Shown here piece after piece: positions 1 to 7,483 of a stretch of 30,783 nt of DNA. The position numbers were made by a program, and so were the translations under genes. The notes below the pieces were generated by a model. The model searched no databases and was not told the origin of the DNA. It worked only from the letters and a program-made list of their open reading frames with translations. The stretch comes from Pseudomonadota bacterium (GTDB taxonomy: Bacteria; Pseudomonadota; Gammaproteobacteria; Steroidobacterales; Steroidobacteraceae): positions 1 to 30,783 of the forward strand of contig JAJZLX010000589.1 in assembly GCA_021850555.1 (NCBI GenBank), given 5' to 3'. Every line of letters begins with the position of its first letter. Positions within the stretch are counted from its first letter, which is position 1.

Positions 1-121
1 CTAGCCGATCCTTCGCCCTGAACACGAAGATCGGCTCGTCATCGGGGATGGGCGCACCGGTTTGACGATTGATGATCCGGCCATCGCGAATGCCGTATTT
101 CGGTTCCTGAGAGGGAAGCAA
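1..121 (-). CDS. Partial conserved hypothetical protein, N-terminal end only
   Basis: A minus-strand reading frame enters the window and runs off its left edge. From a TTG at 121 it reads about 40 residues, including EPKYGIRDGRIINRQTG and then a PDDEPIFVFRAKD segment. This has the look of a small hypothetical protein common in accessory DNA, but I cannot name a family. The TTG start is favoured by a run of G residues five bases upstream, and no ATG is available in this frame. The overlapping frame on the same strand gives a low-complexity shadow and was rejected. No function can be assigned. The gene lies downstream of the lipoprotein on the same strand, separated by a hairpin. Confidence 0.4.
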   Translation of the reverse strand, partial: MLPSQEPKYGIRDGRIINRQTGAPIPDDEPIFVFRAKDRL

Positions 122-159
122 GAGAGCCCCCCGAGCCCGGTTGCAATCTTGGGGCTGAG

Positions 160-185
160 AAGGCACCCGTTTGCACGGGTGCCTT
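160..185 (-). terminator. Intrinsic-terminator-like hairpin after the 207-1934 gene
   Basis: A perfect 11-bp inverted repeat (AAGGCACCCGT / ACGGGTGCCTT, 160-170 and 175-185) with a 4-nt loop starts 22 bp after the stop of the minus-strand lipoprotein gene. The bases after the stem on that strand are CTCAG, so the U-tract is poor. It probably ends lipoprotein transcription. Confidence 0.6.
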
Positions 186-206
186 CGTCCGTCACTCCGT
201 TCGCAA

Positions 207-1934
207 TCATTGCCAAGTCGTGCCGTTGGTCACGGCGATCGGGGTGGCGACATTCTCGCTCCCCAACTGAACCACGAGTACGTACATGCCCTTGAACGGC
301 GTACTCGATGCCATCACGGTGAACTCAATGGTATCGCCGTTGTTGACCCCCGTCGCGCTCGGCCGCGTGACATTCTTGACTGCGGAGGCCGAAACGAGCG
401 GCGTGCAGAGGCCCGCGATGGGCTGCACCCCCCCTGCCGTCTGGTACGAGCAGGTCCCCGTGTCGACCCCGCTGATGTAGGACACCACGTTCACGCTCGC
501 CGCCATGTCCTGCACGGCCGCCGTGGTGAACACCTGCGCTTGCACGGTGACCGACTTCCCGGGCGCGACAACGATCGCCTGATCGGTCCGCGCGACCCCG
601 CCGAGCGTGCCAGTCACAGCCGTCGTTGCCTGAGCCACCACGCCGACGAAGGGTGTGCTGGAATCCGACAGCGTGACGGTCGGATTGGGCTGCGTCGAGT
701 CGAAACTGGCTGCATTCGGCTGACAGGGGTTGCGACCGGCGTTCGCATCCGTCTGAGACCAGATGGTCACGATGTCGCCCGTGGAGATATCGGGTGCCTG
801 CATGATGCCGCCGTCAGCGCTCATGCACACCGTTCCGACGCCGATGTTCGTCGCGTCGCTCTCAAAGGACGTGTTCAGCTGCGTGACGCTGGCACCGAGC
901 CAGAGGTCCGGGTTCGCGCTCATCCAGGCGTAGCCGTTGCCGTATGCGTTCGTCGTGTCGTTGACGATGCCGGCCTCGGCCTCCCAGTACACGCTGGAAT
1001 TGGCGATGTACTGCCCATTGGTCGAGTCATCCGTGACCAGCGCGAAGGGGACATTCGTGCTGCCATCGGCCACCGTGCCGGTGTAGCCCGTCCCGCCGGA
1101 GATCGGCGGCGAGACAGCCACCGTCGGGGGCAGATAGACCACCAGCACCGAGCTTGGCGTCAGCGTGACGCCCTGGGCCGCTACGCCCTGCACGATGGTG
1201 CTGAGATCAGCGTTCGTCACGGTGTGGTACTGCGACCAGGAGCCAGGATTGATCGTCACGGCCGCATCGACCGTGGCGGCCCCGACGCCGTACTGCGAGA
1301 GCAGTCCCCACTCCTGCGAGTTCACCAGTTGGCTGAGGAACGTCGCGTCGTTCGCCTCGTTGCCAGTCGCCAGCGATCCAGTGCTGATGTACACCGGCAC
1401 AATCGTGGGCGAGGCGATCACCTGCGCGGTCCCACTCACGCCGGGCATCGTCGTGACCTTCGGCAGGCCCGGACTCACCGCGGGGTACTTCGCGCACAGC
1501 ACGGTCACTGTATACGGGGTGGTGGTGGCGGTGCCGCCCAACAAGGAGCATGTAGCGCCGCCGGTGGTGGCCGTGATGGAGAACGTCGCAGATGGAGGCA
1601 CCACGCCGCCGTTCTGCGTGCCGTTCTGAATGGTCGGAAAATCGAAAGTCCCATTGCTGCTCTCGGTGAGCGTATTGGTGCCATCGGAGACAGACACCGA
1701 CTGTCCGCTCGAGAGTCCCGTCACGGTGAGACAGGGCGCGACGCCCTGATCGACCGCGTCGTTGTAGGTGGTGGTGGTGCAGCTCGCAAGCTGAGTGGTG
1801 CCTCCGCTGCCCGTCGAACCTCCGGTGCCAGTCGTGGTGCCCGAGGACCCGCCCCCGCCACCACACGCGGCAAGGGAGATGGCAGTGAGCGCGGCGAGAA
1901 GAACACCCGAGAATCTGATCTTGCTGAGGTTCAT
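207..1934 (-). CDS. Large Ser/Thr/Gly-rich surface lipoprotein, 575 aa
   Basis: The protein starts with a short basic segment and a hydrophobic stretch ending in the lipobox LAAC (Cys about residue 23). A glycine-rich then Ser/Thr/Gly linker (GGGGGSSGTTTGTGG) follows, typical of an outer-membrane lipoprotein tether. The rest is rich in T, S, V, A and G, with few charged residues, suggesting beta-structured extracellular domains. A stretch around residues 180-260 (YGVGAATVDAAV, then VLVVYLPP) resembles segments I recall from uncharacterised secreted proteins. The ATG at 1934 was chosen because AAGGA sits nine bases upstream; the upstream in-frame ATG at 1943 directly abuts that AAGGA and is too close. 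It is transcribed alone toward the hairpin at 160-185 and diverges from 2134. Role unknown; surface adhesion or ligand binding is only a guess. Confidence 0.8.
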   Translation of the reverse strand: MNLSKIRFSGVLLAALTAISLAACGGGGGSSGTTTGTGGSTGSGGTTQLASCTTTTYNDAVDQGVAPCLTVTGLSSGQSVSVSDGTNTLTESSNGTFDFPTIQNGTQNGGVVPPSATFSITATTGGATCSLLGGTATTTPYTVTVLCAKYPAVSPGLPKVTTMPGVSGTAQVIASPTIVPVYISTGSLATGNEANDATFLSQLVNSQEWGLLSQYGVGAATVDAAVTINPGSWSQYHTVTNADLSTIVQGVAAQGVTLTPSSVLVVYLPPTVAVSPPISGGTGYTGTVADGSTNVPFALVTDDSTNGQYIANSSVYWEAEAGIVNDTTNAYGNGYAWMSANPDLWLGASVTQLNTSFESDATNIGVGTVCMSADGGIMQAPDISTGDIVTIWSQTDANAGRNPCQPNAASFDSTQPNPTVTLSDSSTPFVGVVAQATTAVTGTLGGVARTDQAIVVAPGKSVTVQAQVFTTAAVQDMAASVNVVSYISGVDTGTCSYQTAGGVQPIAGLCTPLVSASAVKNVTRPSATGVNNGDTIEFTVMASSTPFKGMYVLVVQLGSENVATPIAVTNGTTWQ

Positions 1935-2133
1935 GATCGGCATTCCTTGTGGAATCGACAGTGCCATTCTCACGCGCGCGTAATGTGAAGTCAATGTAAC
2001 AACCAACAATGCGTAGCCGCTGGGCATAGCAATAAATGCTGTAACACCATAATTCGTAGACAATAATTCTGATGCTCCATCAAGCATGTAGTTTTCATTG
2101 CTTACGGGGTAGGCATGGACTTAGACTGTGATT

Positions 2134-2394
2134 ATGAAGCGCAAGCGCTCAAAGCGTGATCCGGATCACACTCAACCCTCGGCACTCGATGTGGCAATCC
2201 ACAAGGTGTTCGCGCAGTACGGAAAGCAAGGCGGTAGGACAAGAGCGGAGTCGCTGACCCCGGAGGAACGATCGGCGCTCGCGAAGCGGGCTGCTGAGGC
2301 CCGCTGGCACGCGGACCGGGCCGGTCGCGAGGCCGAATGGAAACGATTTAGGGCCGCGAAGTCATCGAAGTCACGCACGGCCAAGGGGAAGTAG
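2134..2394 (+). CDS. Small basic hypothetical protein with a GGRTRAESLTPEERS-type motif
   Basis: An 86-residue, strongly basic protein. Its centre reads GKQGGRTRAESLTPEERSAL followed by AKRAAEARW. This matches a short segment that recurs in many plasmid- and phage-borne hypothetical proteins (G-K-x-G-G-x-x-R-A-x-x-L-T-P-E-x-R then A-x-x-A-A-x-A-R-W); it probably forms helices and may bind DNA. The ends are rich in K and R. A GTG six bases upstream (2128) is an alternative start; no clear ribosome site distinguishes them. It lies one base upstream of the transglycosylase gene, so the two are likely cotranscribed. Function not known. Confidence 0.65.
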   Translation: MKRKRSKRDPDHTQPSALDVAIHKVFAQYGKQGGRTRAESLTPEERSALAKRAAEARWHADRAGREAEWKRFRAAKSSKSRTAKGK

Positions 2395-2395
2395 G

Positions 2396-3151
2396 ATGAT
2401 GCCCGCAGCGCTCATCTGGTGCGCGCTGGCGGCGTCAGTCCGGTACGACGTGCCGGCGGATGCGCTGCTCTCGGTGTACTCGGTCGAGCGGGGCGGTTCC
2501 GACACGTGGTCCCATGATGCGAATGGGACTTGGGACATCGGTCCCCTGCAGTTCAACACGGCGTACCTGGCGGGCTTGAAGCGATTCGGCATCAGCCCGA
2601 GGGCGGTGGAAGGGAGAACCTGCTATCCCTGGTTCCTCGCCGCCTGGCGCATTCACAATCAGCTCGTCGAGGGCCACGGCGGGTTCTGGACCCGAGTGGC
2701 GCGTTATCACAGCGCGACGCCGCGCTATGTTGAAGCGTATCGGCGGCAGCTCCTCGAGTACGCTCCGCGCTGGCGCGCATGGCTCATTGCTCACTACCCG
2801 ACGGTGGTATCCGCACCGAGCTTGCCCACGGGCACCGTGCCAACTGATGCCATCCCGCGGCACACGCCCGCTGCCGCTTCCCGGTCGGAAACTCCGCCCT
2901 TGGCCACCCCTCGGCGAACCACGGCGCCTGTGGGATTACAGGCGCTCAGGGGCGCGGGAGCGCCGCTCAACAGGGTCTCCGCCGCCCGCGCTTCAGCGCG
3001 GATGATTGCGCCAGGTGCCAAAGTGTGGCAAGACATATACAAGCAATTGATTCACAAAGGCACGAGCGGCCTGCAAAGCCGTCTACGCCGGTTCGATTCC
3101 GACCCTAAGTTCCAGAAATCTCCTCTGCGCGTTTTGCGCGCCGTCACGTGA
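2396..3151 (+). CDS. Lytic transglycosylase-like protein (VirB1/TrbN type), chimeric C-terminus
   Basis: The first 140 or so residues look like a transglycosylase (SLT) fold: a VPADALLSVYSVERGG segment with the catalytic-type Glu, then NGTWDIGPLQFNTAYL, the usual G-x-x-Q-x-N region, and an AWRIHN / RVARYHSATPRY helix region. Such proteins cut peptidoglycan to let type IV secretion or conjugation machinery through the wall (VirB1, TrbN relatives). A Pro/Ala/Thr-rich low-complexity tail follows. The last 29 or so codons run through a tRNA-Cys-like sequence (3066-3114), so the natural C-terminus has been replaced at a recombination junction. The start is one base after the stop of the small upstream gene; a second ATG follows at 2399. 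Other conjugation genes would lie left of the window, if present. Confidence 0.7.
   Translation: MMPAALIWCALAASVRYDVPADALLSVYSVERGGSDTWSHDANGTWDIGPLQFNTAYLAGLKRFGISPRAVEGRTCYPWFLAAWRIHNQLVEGHGGFWTRVARYHSATPRYVEAYRRQLLEYAPRWRAWLIAHYPTVVSAPSLPTGTVPTDAIPRHTPAAASRSETPPLATPRRTTAPVGLQALRGAGAPLNRVSAARASARMIAPGAKVWQDIYKQLIHKGTSGLQSRLRRFDSDPKFQKSPLRVLRAVT
3066..3114 (+). repeat. tRNA-Cys 3'-half fragment, candidate integrative-element attachment site
   Basis: The sequence folds as the 3' half of a tRNA: anticodon stem GCGGC/GCCGT around the loop CTGCAAA (anticodon GCA, Cys), variable bases CTAC, T-arm GCCGG-TTCGATT-CCGAC with one C-A mismatch, acceptor strand CCTAAGT, discriminator T and CCA at 3112-3114. 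U73 is the expected discriminator for tRNA-Cys. Neither a D-arm nor a matching 5' acceptor strand (ACTTAGG) precedes it, so it is not an intact tRNA. Tyrosine-recombinase elements that use tRNA genes leave just such an anticodon-to-CCA copy at their distal end. By that logic the element lies to the left (with the transglycosylase gene) and chromosome to the right. Confidence 0.65.
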
Positions 3152-3822
3152 TCATGCCCGCCCGTGAACCACTAGGAATGCGCCATGATCGGTGCCCGTG
3201 GCGAGCGACTCCATCTCCCGGATCTGCGAAAGCGGCACCGAGAGGATTTGCAGCCAGATGAGATCCGCAAATCCCGCGTCACCGAGCAACGCATCGACTT
3301 CGACGGCGGAGTAGAAGCGTGCTTCGAGACAGAAGACGTCCTTCGCCTGATGGGCAAGGTGGTGTTGACGGATCGGGCTCTCGAGGTCTATCAATCCTAT
3401 AACGACATCGCCGTCCATCCGCAGCACACGATGAGCTTCCCGTAGCATCGCGTGGGCGTCATCCACGAAGCAGAATGTGGTAACGATGGGCACGTAATCG
3501 AATGACGCATCTGCAAACGGCAGGGCCTCGGCGACGGCGGCCGCGACATGCATGCCGCAGGCACGGGCATAGCTGAGCATCCCCGGCGCGGGATCGATGC
3601 TGAATTCGACACCGAGCGGACCGGCGAAGCGTCCCCGGTGCCGACGCCGACATCGAGAGCATGGCCTTCCCAAGGCAACGCCGCACGCACGGCAAAAAGC
3701 TCGGAAACGTACGCGGCGCGATGGCGCTCAAACCAGTCGGCGTAGTGGCGATGGCGGCGGACGAAGTGAACTGTTCGTGGATCGGTCGCCATCGTTCTGA
3801 CGATCGTTCGCACTGCCGTCAC
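3152..3822 (-). pseudogene. Class I SAM-dependent methyltransferase, frameshifted inside motif I
   Basis: The N-terminal part (from GTG at 3822) reads YADWFERHRAAYVSELF and then the SAM-binding motif DVGVGTG. The frame is then lost. In another frame from about 3630 the protein resumes as RFAGPLGVEFSIDPAPGML, then AEALPFADASFDYV and HRVLRMDGDVVIG, to a stop at 3152. Joined, this is a normal class I methyltransferase of about 220 residues with motifs I to IV. The break falls at ACC-GGG-GA-CGC (about 3629-3637), where two extra bases or one missing base would explain it. The start GTG overlaps the stop of the aminotransferase gene (GTGA), so the two were translationally coupled. It could be a true mutation or a sequencing error. 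Substrate unknown. Confidence 0.7.
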
Positions 3823-4850
3823 AGGTGGCTGCCACGGGCTTTGGACGACTGCAGCACCTCCTTCAGCACACCGATGAAGCGTGCATTGTCCTCAGGCAGT
3901 GCCGTGGTGATACGCATGTATCCCGTCCCGAGGCGCAGGTCATTGAGCGGCTTGACGAGGATGTCATGCGCCTTCAGCCTTTCGGCAAGGATGCTCGCAT
4001 CATGCGGCGCGAAGTCGGCGAGGAAGAAATACGTCTCGCTCGGGAAAGTCCGTGCGTCGAGCGCGCGTAACCCGGCGGCGAGCTCTTCGGTCCAGAGGCG
4101 CAATTCTTTGACGCGCGCACGGATCTCATCCTCGTGCTCCAGGGTGGCAATGGCTGCCGCCTCGCTTGGCCGGGCAAGGGGATAGGCATCGTTGTGCTGA
4201 TTGAGATCGTCAGCAATGGGCTGGGGCAGCACCGCGTAGCCGACGCGAAGACCCGCAAGGCTGTGGGCCTTCGAGAGTGTGCGGGTCACGATCAGGTTTG
4301 GATGCTGCGGCACGAGTTGCGCAACCGGCTTTCCAGCCAGACCGATGAACGCCTCGTCTACCAGGAAGTGCGTGTGCGGATGGCGGCGCAGAAGGCCCGG
4401 TAGGGGGGCCATGTCGAATGTGCCGCCATTGGGATTGTTCGGATTGACGATCACGACCAGCGTCGTTCCCGCAGGAATTTTGAGCTGCGTGAGATCGAAG
4501 GCAAACCCGTTCTCCGGACCCAGCCGCGTTTCGGTATAGCGGCCGGCAATTTCCGGAAACAGCGCATACGTGGGCGTAAGCAGGTGCACCTGCCTGCCGA
4601 AGCGCTGAAACAGCTGACGCAGGATCAGCTCAGAGCCGGCATTGATGTGGATGAGCCGCTCGGGCACACCGATCTGCGCGGCCATCAGACGACGCAGCGG
4701 CGCCGAATATGGCTCGGTGTAATAGTTGCTGCGCGGCAGGTCGGCTCGGGCGGCGGCGATGGCAGCGTCGATCGGCGGCAGGGGGTTCTCGCACAGCAGC
4801 ATCTTGATGCCGCCAAACGTCCCGCCGCCCTTTTCCAGGAGCGATGTCAT
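3819..4850 (-). CDS. PLP-dependent aminotransferase, class I/II (HisC/CobD-like)
   Basis: A 343-residue fold type I aminotransferase of the histidinol-phosphate aminotransferase group. It has VNPNNPNG (cofactor-binding Asn), HFLVDEAF (Asp that contacts the pyridine nitrogen), TRTLSKAHSLAGLRVGY with the Schiff-base Lys, and a late MRITTA Arg that binds the substrate carboxylate. All key residues are present. The N-terminus has a CENPLPP segment in place of the usual NENPLGP. The ATG at 4850 overlaps the stop of the ferritin-like gene (ATGA), and its own stop overlaps the methyltransferase start. That context, away from histidine or cobalamin genes, suggests a dedicated role on an unknown amino acid or amino alcohol phosphate; CobD-like decarboxylase activity is an alternative. 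Confidence 0.8.
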   Translation of the reverse strand: MTSLLEKGGGTFGGIKMLLCENPLPPIDAAIAAARADLPRSNYYTEPYSAPLRRLMAAQIGVPERLIHINAGSELILRQLFQRFGRQVHLLTPTYALFPEIAGRYTETRLGPENGFAFDLTQLKIPAGTTLVVIVNPNNPNGGTFDMAPLPGLLRRHPHTHFLVDEAFIGLAGKPVAQLVPQHPNLIVTRTLSKAHSLAGLRVGYAVLPQPIADDLNQHNDAYPLARPSEAAAIATLEHEDEIRARVKELRLWTEELAAGLRALDARTFPSETYFFLADFAPHDASILAERLKAHDILVKPLNDLRLGTGYMRITTALPEDNARFIGVLKEVLQSSKARGSHL

Positions 4851-5296
4851 GCGTCCCGTCCACGGAGACGCTTCGCGCCGACTCCTCCGGATTCGCGAAC
4901 CGCGCAGCGTCGAAACGCTTCCAAGTGGCGCTGCTGCGAGGCTTCCTGAAGTCTGCGGAAGACTGCCAGGATGTCTTGGCGCTGCGTGGCTGAGAGGAGC
5001 CGGTCGTAGAGCGCAGAGTTGGCGATCTCAGCAGCCACTCCAGCCTCGCAGGCTTCACGCAGGCTGGTGTAGCGCGTGACTCTCCGGGGCCAGGGATTCT
5101 CGGGCACCGGGAGCCCGTAGCGCGCGAATAGAGTGCGCAGCGCGTCGATATGGCGCGCCTCGGCATCACGGATGTTGTTGAACGGGCGCACGGCGCCAAG
5201 GTCAGTAATGACCTGATCGTAAGTCGCCCAAGCGCGATATTCGTCATCGAGCGCCTCCTGGAGGGCGCGAACCTCTGCATCACTCAGCTTGTTCAT
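4847..5296 (-). CDS. Ferritin-like diiron protein, DUF2202 type, 149 aa
   Basis: An all-helical protein of ferritin-like length. Helix 1 carries DDEYRAWATYDQV, helix 2 RDAEARHIDAL (E-x-x-H), helix 3 AEIANSALYDRLL, and helix 4 LQEASQQRHLEAF (E-x-x-x-x-H). The Glu/His spacing is that of a diiron four-helix bundle, and the overall pattern fits DUF2202. It probably binds iron and reacts with oxygen or peroxide in the cytoplasm or periplasm; no signal peptide is visible. The ATG at 5296 is preferred over the upstream ATG at 5326 because the family begins near MNKLSDAEV and a purine-rich AGAAGAG lies upstream. The gene lies 70 bp after the flavoprotein and overlaps the aminotransferase by 4 bp. Confidence 0.75.
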   Translation of the reverse strand: MNKLSDAEVRALQEALDDEYRAWATYDQVITDLGAVRPFNNIRDAEARHIDALRTLFARYGLPVPENPWPRRVTRYTSLREACEAGVAAEIANSALYDRLLSATQRQDILAVFRRLQEASQQRHLEAFRRCAVRESGGVGAKRLRGRDA

Positions 5297-5366
5297 TGGA
5301 AGATCTCTTCTTGCCTGGAACCGCAAACCGTGTGCGAGCTCGTTAGCGGTACCGGCGTAGATAGTT

Positions 5367-6488
5367 TCATTCGTACATTCGCTTGGCCCAGTGCATCACC
5401 TTGCTGGGAGGCGGTACGACGTTGTGCTTCTCGTTGCGGAAGACCAGGGTCCCGCACTCGAGTTCGTCAATGGTGCAGCTCAGATCGACTTTGAAGCCAC
5501 GCGGGACGGAGCGGCCGGCGGGCTCCTCGGCCAGATTGGGGGCCGCAGCCAGTGCCTGCAGGTCCGCCATGTGCGCTTGCCTGGGCAACCACTCCGGTCC
5601 GGGAAAGCTTGCCGCATCGCCCACCACATAGACGCGCGACAGGCCGAGAACGCGGCACTGTGCATCGGCCTGGATCATTCTTCCTGCCGAACGCGGGAGC
5701 GAGGTCTGATCCACCCACGTAAGCCCGGTATGGCCAGACATGAACAGGATCAGGTCGGCCGCGACGTCGCCTCCCTCGGTGACGACTCCGTTCCTCTCGA
5801 ACCGGACAAACTTATGGCCCGGGTGGAGGGCGATCCGTCGGCGTTGCATTCGAGCGAGCAGGATGGAGACCGCATGCTCACCCAGCCGGGCACCTGGCTG
5901 CGTCGCGTGGCGAAAGAAGACCAGCATGAAATGCTCGCGGCGCTTCTCATTGCGCAACTGCTGGTCGATACCGGGCAGGAATTCGAACATCGGTCCGCCG
6001 CGCAGGGCCGAAGGCGCGCTGGGGTTACTCGCAAAGCCGACGGCAATGGTCCCACCGGTCATCGAGGTCAGCCGCCGACGGATGCGTTCCGCCGCGGCGA
6101 TGCCCTCACATGGGATGATCGCGTGTTCTATGCCTGGCAAATTCCTGATCGAGCACGCGCTACAGCCGAGGACCAGCGCATCGTTGTCGATGTCCACGGC
6201 ACGCGTGGACAGCCGGCGCCCGGCACTGGCGAGTCCGGTCGCTTCTGCTGCAATATGCCGCACGCGCATCCTGCAGAAGAAGGAATCCAGTGGGACCACC
6301 AGATCCTCGTGGCGTCGCAACCCGCTGGGGATCCAGATGCTCCCCGGCAGGTAATGTAGCTCCGGCTGCGGCGCTATAACGGTGATGTCGGCATCGACGT
6401 CCAGCTTGCGCAATTCTCGGATAGTCGTGAGCGCGCCAAAGCCCGCACAAACGATGCTGACATTGGGGTGTCGCTGTCTCGGGTTCAC
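5367..6488 (-). CDS. FAD-dependent oxidoreductase, sulfide:quinone reductase-like
   Basis: A 373-residue flavoprotein of the pyridine-nucleotide-disulfide oxidoreductase/SQR group. The N-terminal FAD-binding strand reads VSIVCAGFGALTTIREL, followed by ELHYLPGSIWIP, which is typical of SQR and NDH-2 relatives. A second FAD contact appears late as RVYVVGDAASFPG, then PRQAHMADLQA. The middle reads NPSAPSALRGGPMFEFL; canonical SQRs carry a redox-active cysteine near this region, and none is seen here. It may therefore oxidise something other than sulfide, or act as a flavocytochrome-like or NADH-type enzyme. The start is GTG (6488), only nine residues before the FAD motif, so no later start is plausible. 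It follows the peroxiredoxin gene by 18 bp. Confidence 0.75.
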   Translation of the reverse strand: MNPRQRHPNVSIVCAGFGALTTIRELRKLDVDADITVIAPQPELHYLPGSIWIPSGLRRHEDLVVPLDSFFCRMRVRHIAAEATGLASAGRRLSTRAVDIDNDALVLGCSACSIRNLPGIEHAIIPCEGIAAAERIRRRLTSMTGGTIAVGFASNPSAPSALRGGPMFEFLPGIDQQLRNEKRREHFMLVFFRHATQPGARLGEHAVSILLARMQRRRIALHPGHKFVRFERNGVVTEGGDVAADLILFMSGHTGLTWVDQTSLPRSAGRMIQADAQCRVLGLSRVYVVGDAASFPGPEWLPRQAHMADLQALAAAPNLAEEPAGRSVPRGFKVDLSCTIDELECGTLVFRNEKHNVVPPPSKVMHWAKRMYE

Positions 6489-6506
6489 GGCTTCTGGAAA
6501 CCGTCA

Positions 6507-7172
6507 TTAGCCAGTCTTCTTCAGATCCTTCTTGGAAAAGTACCAGTCGGTGTATTCATATCCTTCGCTCTTGCGCTTCTCGGCAGCGCCTTGGGTCTGC
6601 GGAGGCGGCACTATGACCTTGTCGCCTGCCTTCCAGGCTTCCGGCGTGGCCACGCCGTATTTGTCGCTCGTTTGCAGCGCCTCGAGCAGGCGGAGGAACT
6701 CCTCGATGCTGCGCCCGTTGCTCATGGGGTAATAGACCATTGCGCGGAGCATTCCGTCAGGATCGATAAAGAAGGTCGCTCGCACCGCCGAGGTGTCACT
6801 GGCACCGGGCTGAATCATCCCGTAGGCATGGGCAACCGTCATCGAGAGATCCTCGATGATCGGGAAGGGTATCTTTACACCGAACCGCTCCTCGATGTTG
6901 CGCGTCCACGCGATGTGGGCATAGGTGCTGTCGATCGAGAGGCCCAACAACTCGCAATTCAACTCCTGGAAGCGTGGGTGATTCTTTGCGAATCCGATGA
7001 ATTCGGTCGTGCAGACTGGGGTGAAATCCGCCGGGTGAGAGAAGAGAATCAGCCATTTGCCCTTGTAGTCCACGAGTTTCCTCGGCCCGTGGGTGGTCTT
7101 TGCGTCGAAATCGGGTGCAGGCTCGTTGAGCCGAGGCATTCTAGGAGTATGTTCTGTGAGGGAATCGCTCAT
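6507..7172 (-). CDS. Peroxiredoxin, 1-Cys (Prx6/AhpC-TSA) type
   Basis: A 221-residue peroxiredoxin that reduces hydrogen peroxide and organic peroxides. The catalytic motif SHPADFTPVCTTE with the peroxidatic Cys is intact, and WTRNIEERFGVKIPFPIIED and the Arg of VRATFFIDPDG are in place. The long C-terminal arm (KYGVATPEAWKAGD, VIVPPP) is typical of the Prx6 group, larger than 2-Cys AhpC. Only one other Cys is present (ELNCELL), at a non-standard resolving position. The ATG at 7172 was chosen because GGAG lies seven bases upstream; the longer form starting at 7205 lacks such a site. It heads the five-gene minus-strand run, which suggests an oxidative or thiol stress response. Confidence 0.9.
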   Translation of the reverse strand: MSDSLTEHTPRMPRLNEPAPDFDAKTTHGPRKLVDYKGKWLILFSHPADFTPVCTTEFIGFAKNHPRFQELNCELLGLSIDSTYAHIAWTRNIEERFGVKIPFPIIEDLSMTVAHAYGMIQPGASDTSAVRATFFIDPDGMLRAMVYYPMSNGRSIEEFLRLLEALQTSDKYGVATPEAWKAGDKVIVPPPQTQGAAEKRKSEGYEYTDWYFSKKDLKKTG

Positions 7173-7483
7173 TATCGGTCTCCATTGATGGGCCGCCTGA
7201 TCCACCGTGCGAAATGCGGCGGAATGCCGGGGCCATCGTGCTCGCCTGAATCAGAGCCGAAACCAATCAGACCGACAATCAGGACATTTCGCATTGCTAA
7301 GAGGGTCGCCCATAGGTGACCCGAGGGGCGCAGGTGAGCAATGCGGATTTTATGGTGCCCGGAAAAATGAGCGCACGCCGGTGTCGGCGGGAGCGGGACT
7401 AATACGTAGCTCTCCAATTACTGGCAGGTATGCGGGGGAGGACAAGGACCGCGAGCTTCAACGGCAGCGAGGGCGCTAGGTTG
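7173..7483. other. Intergenic region, divergent from the peroxiredoxin operon
   Basis: About 310 bp lie between the peroxiredoxin start and the lipoprotein pseudogene. It must hold the promoter of the minus-strand five-gene run. I see no gene and no operator, riboswitch or repeat that I would name. Confidence 0.5.

Noticed and set aside
171..1988. A 605-residue plus-strand open frame
   Set aside because: Arg/His/Gly-rich composition without domains; it is the shadow of the lipoprotein gene on the other strand.
2095..2115. Another GCTTAC, as a third IS66-type end
   Set aside because: Only the first seven bases agree with the repeats at 7837 and 15318; likely chance.
3020..3114. A complete tRNA-Cys gene
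   Set aside because: No D-arm and no 5' acceptor strand that pairs with CCTAAGT, and the T-stem has a mismatch; only the 3' half is present.
5391..6359. A 322-residue plus-strand frame
   Set aside because: Opposite strand of the flavoprotein gene; no motifs and skewed composition.
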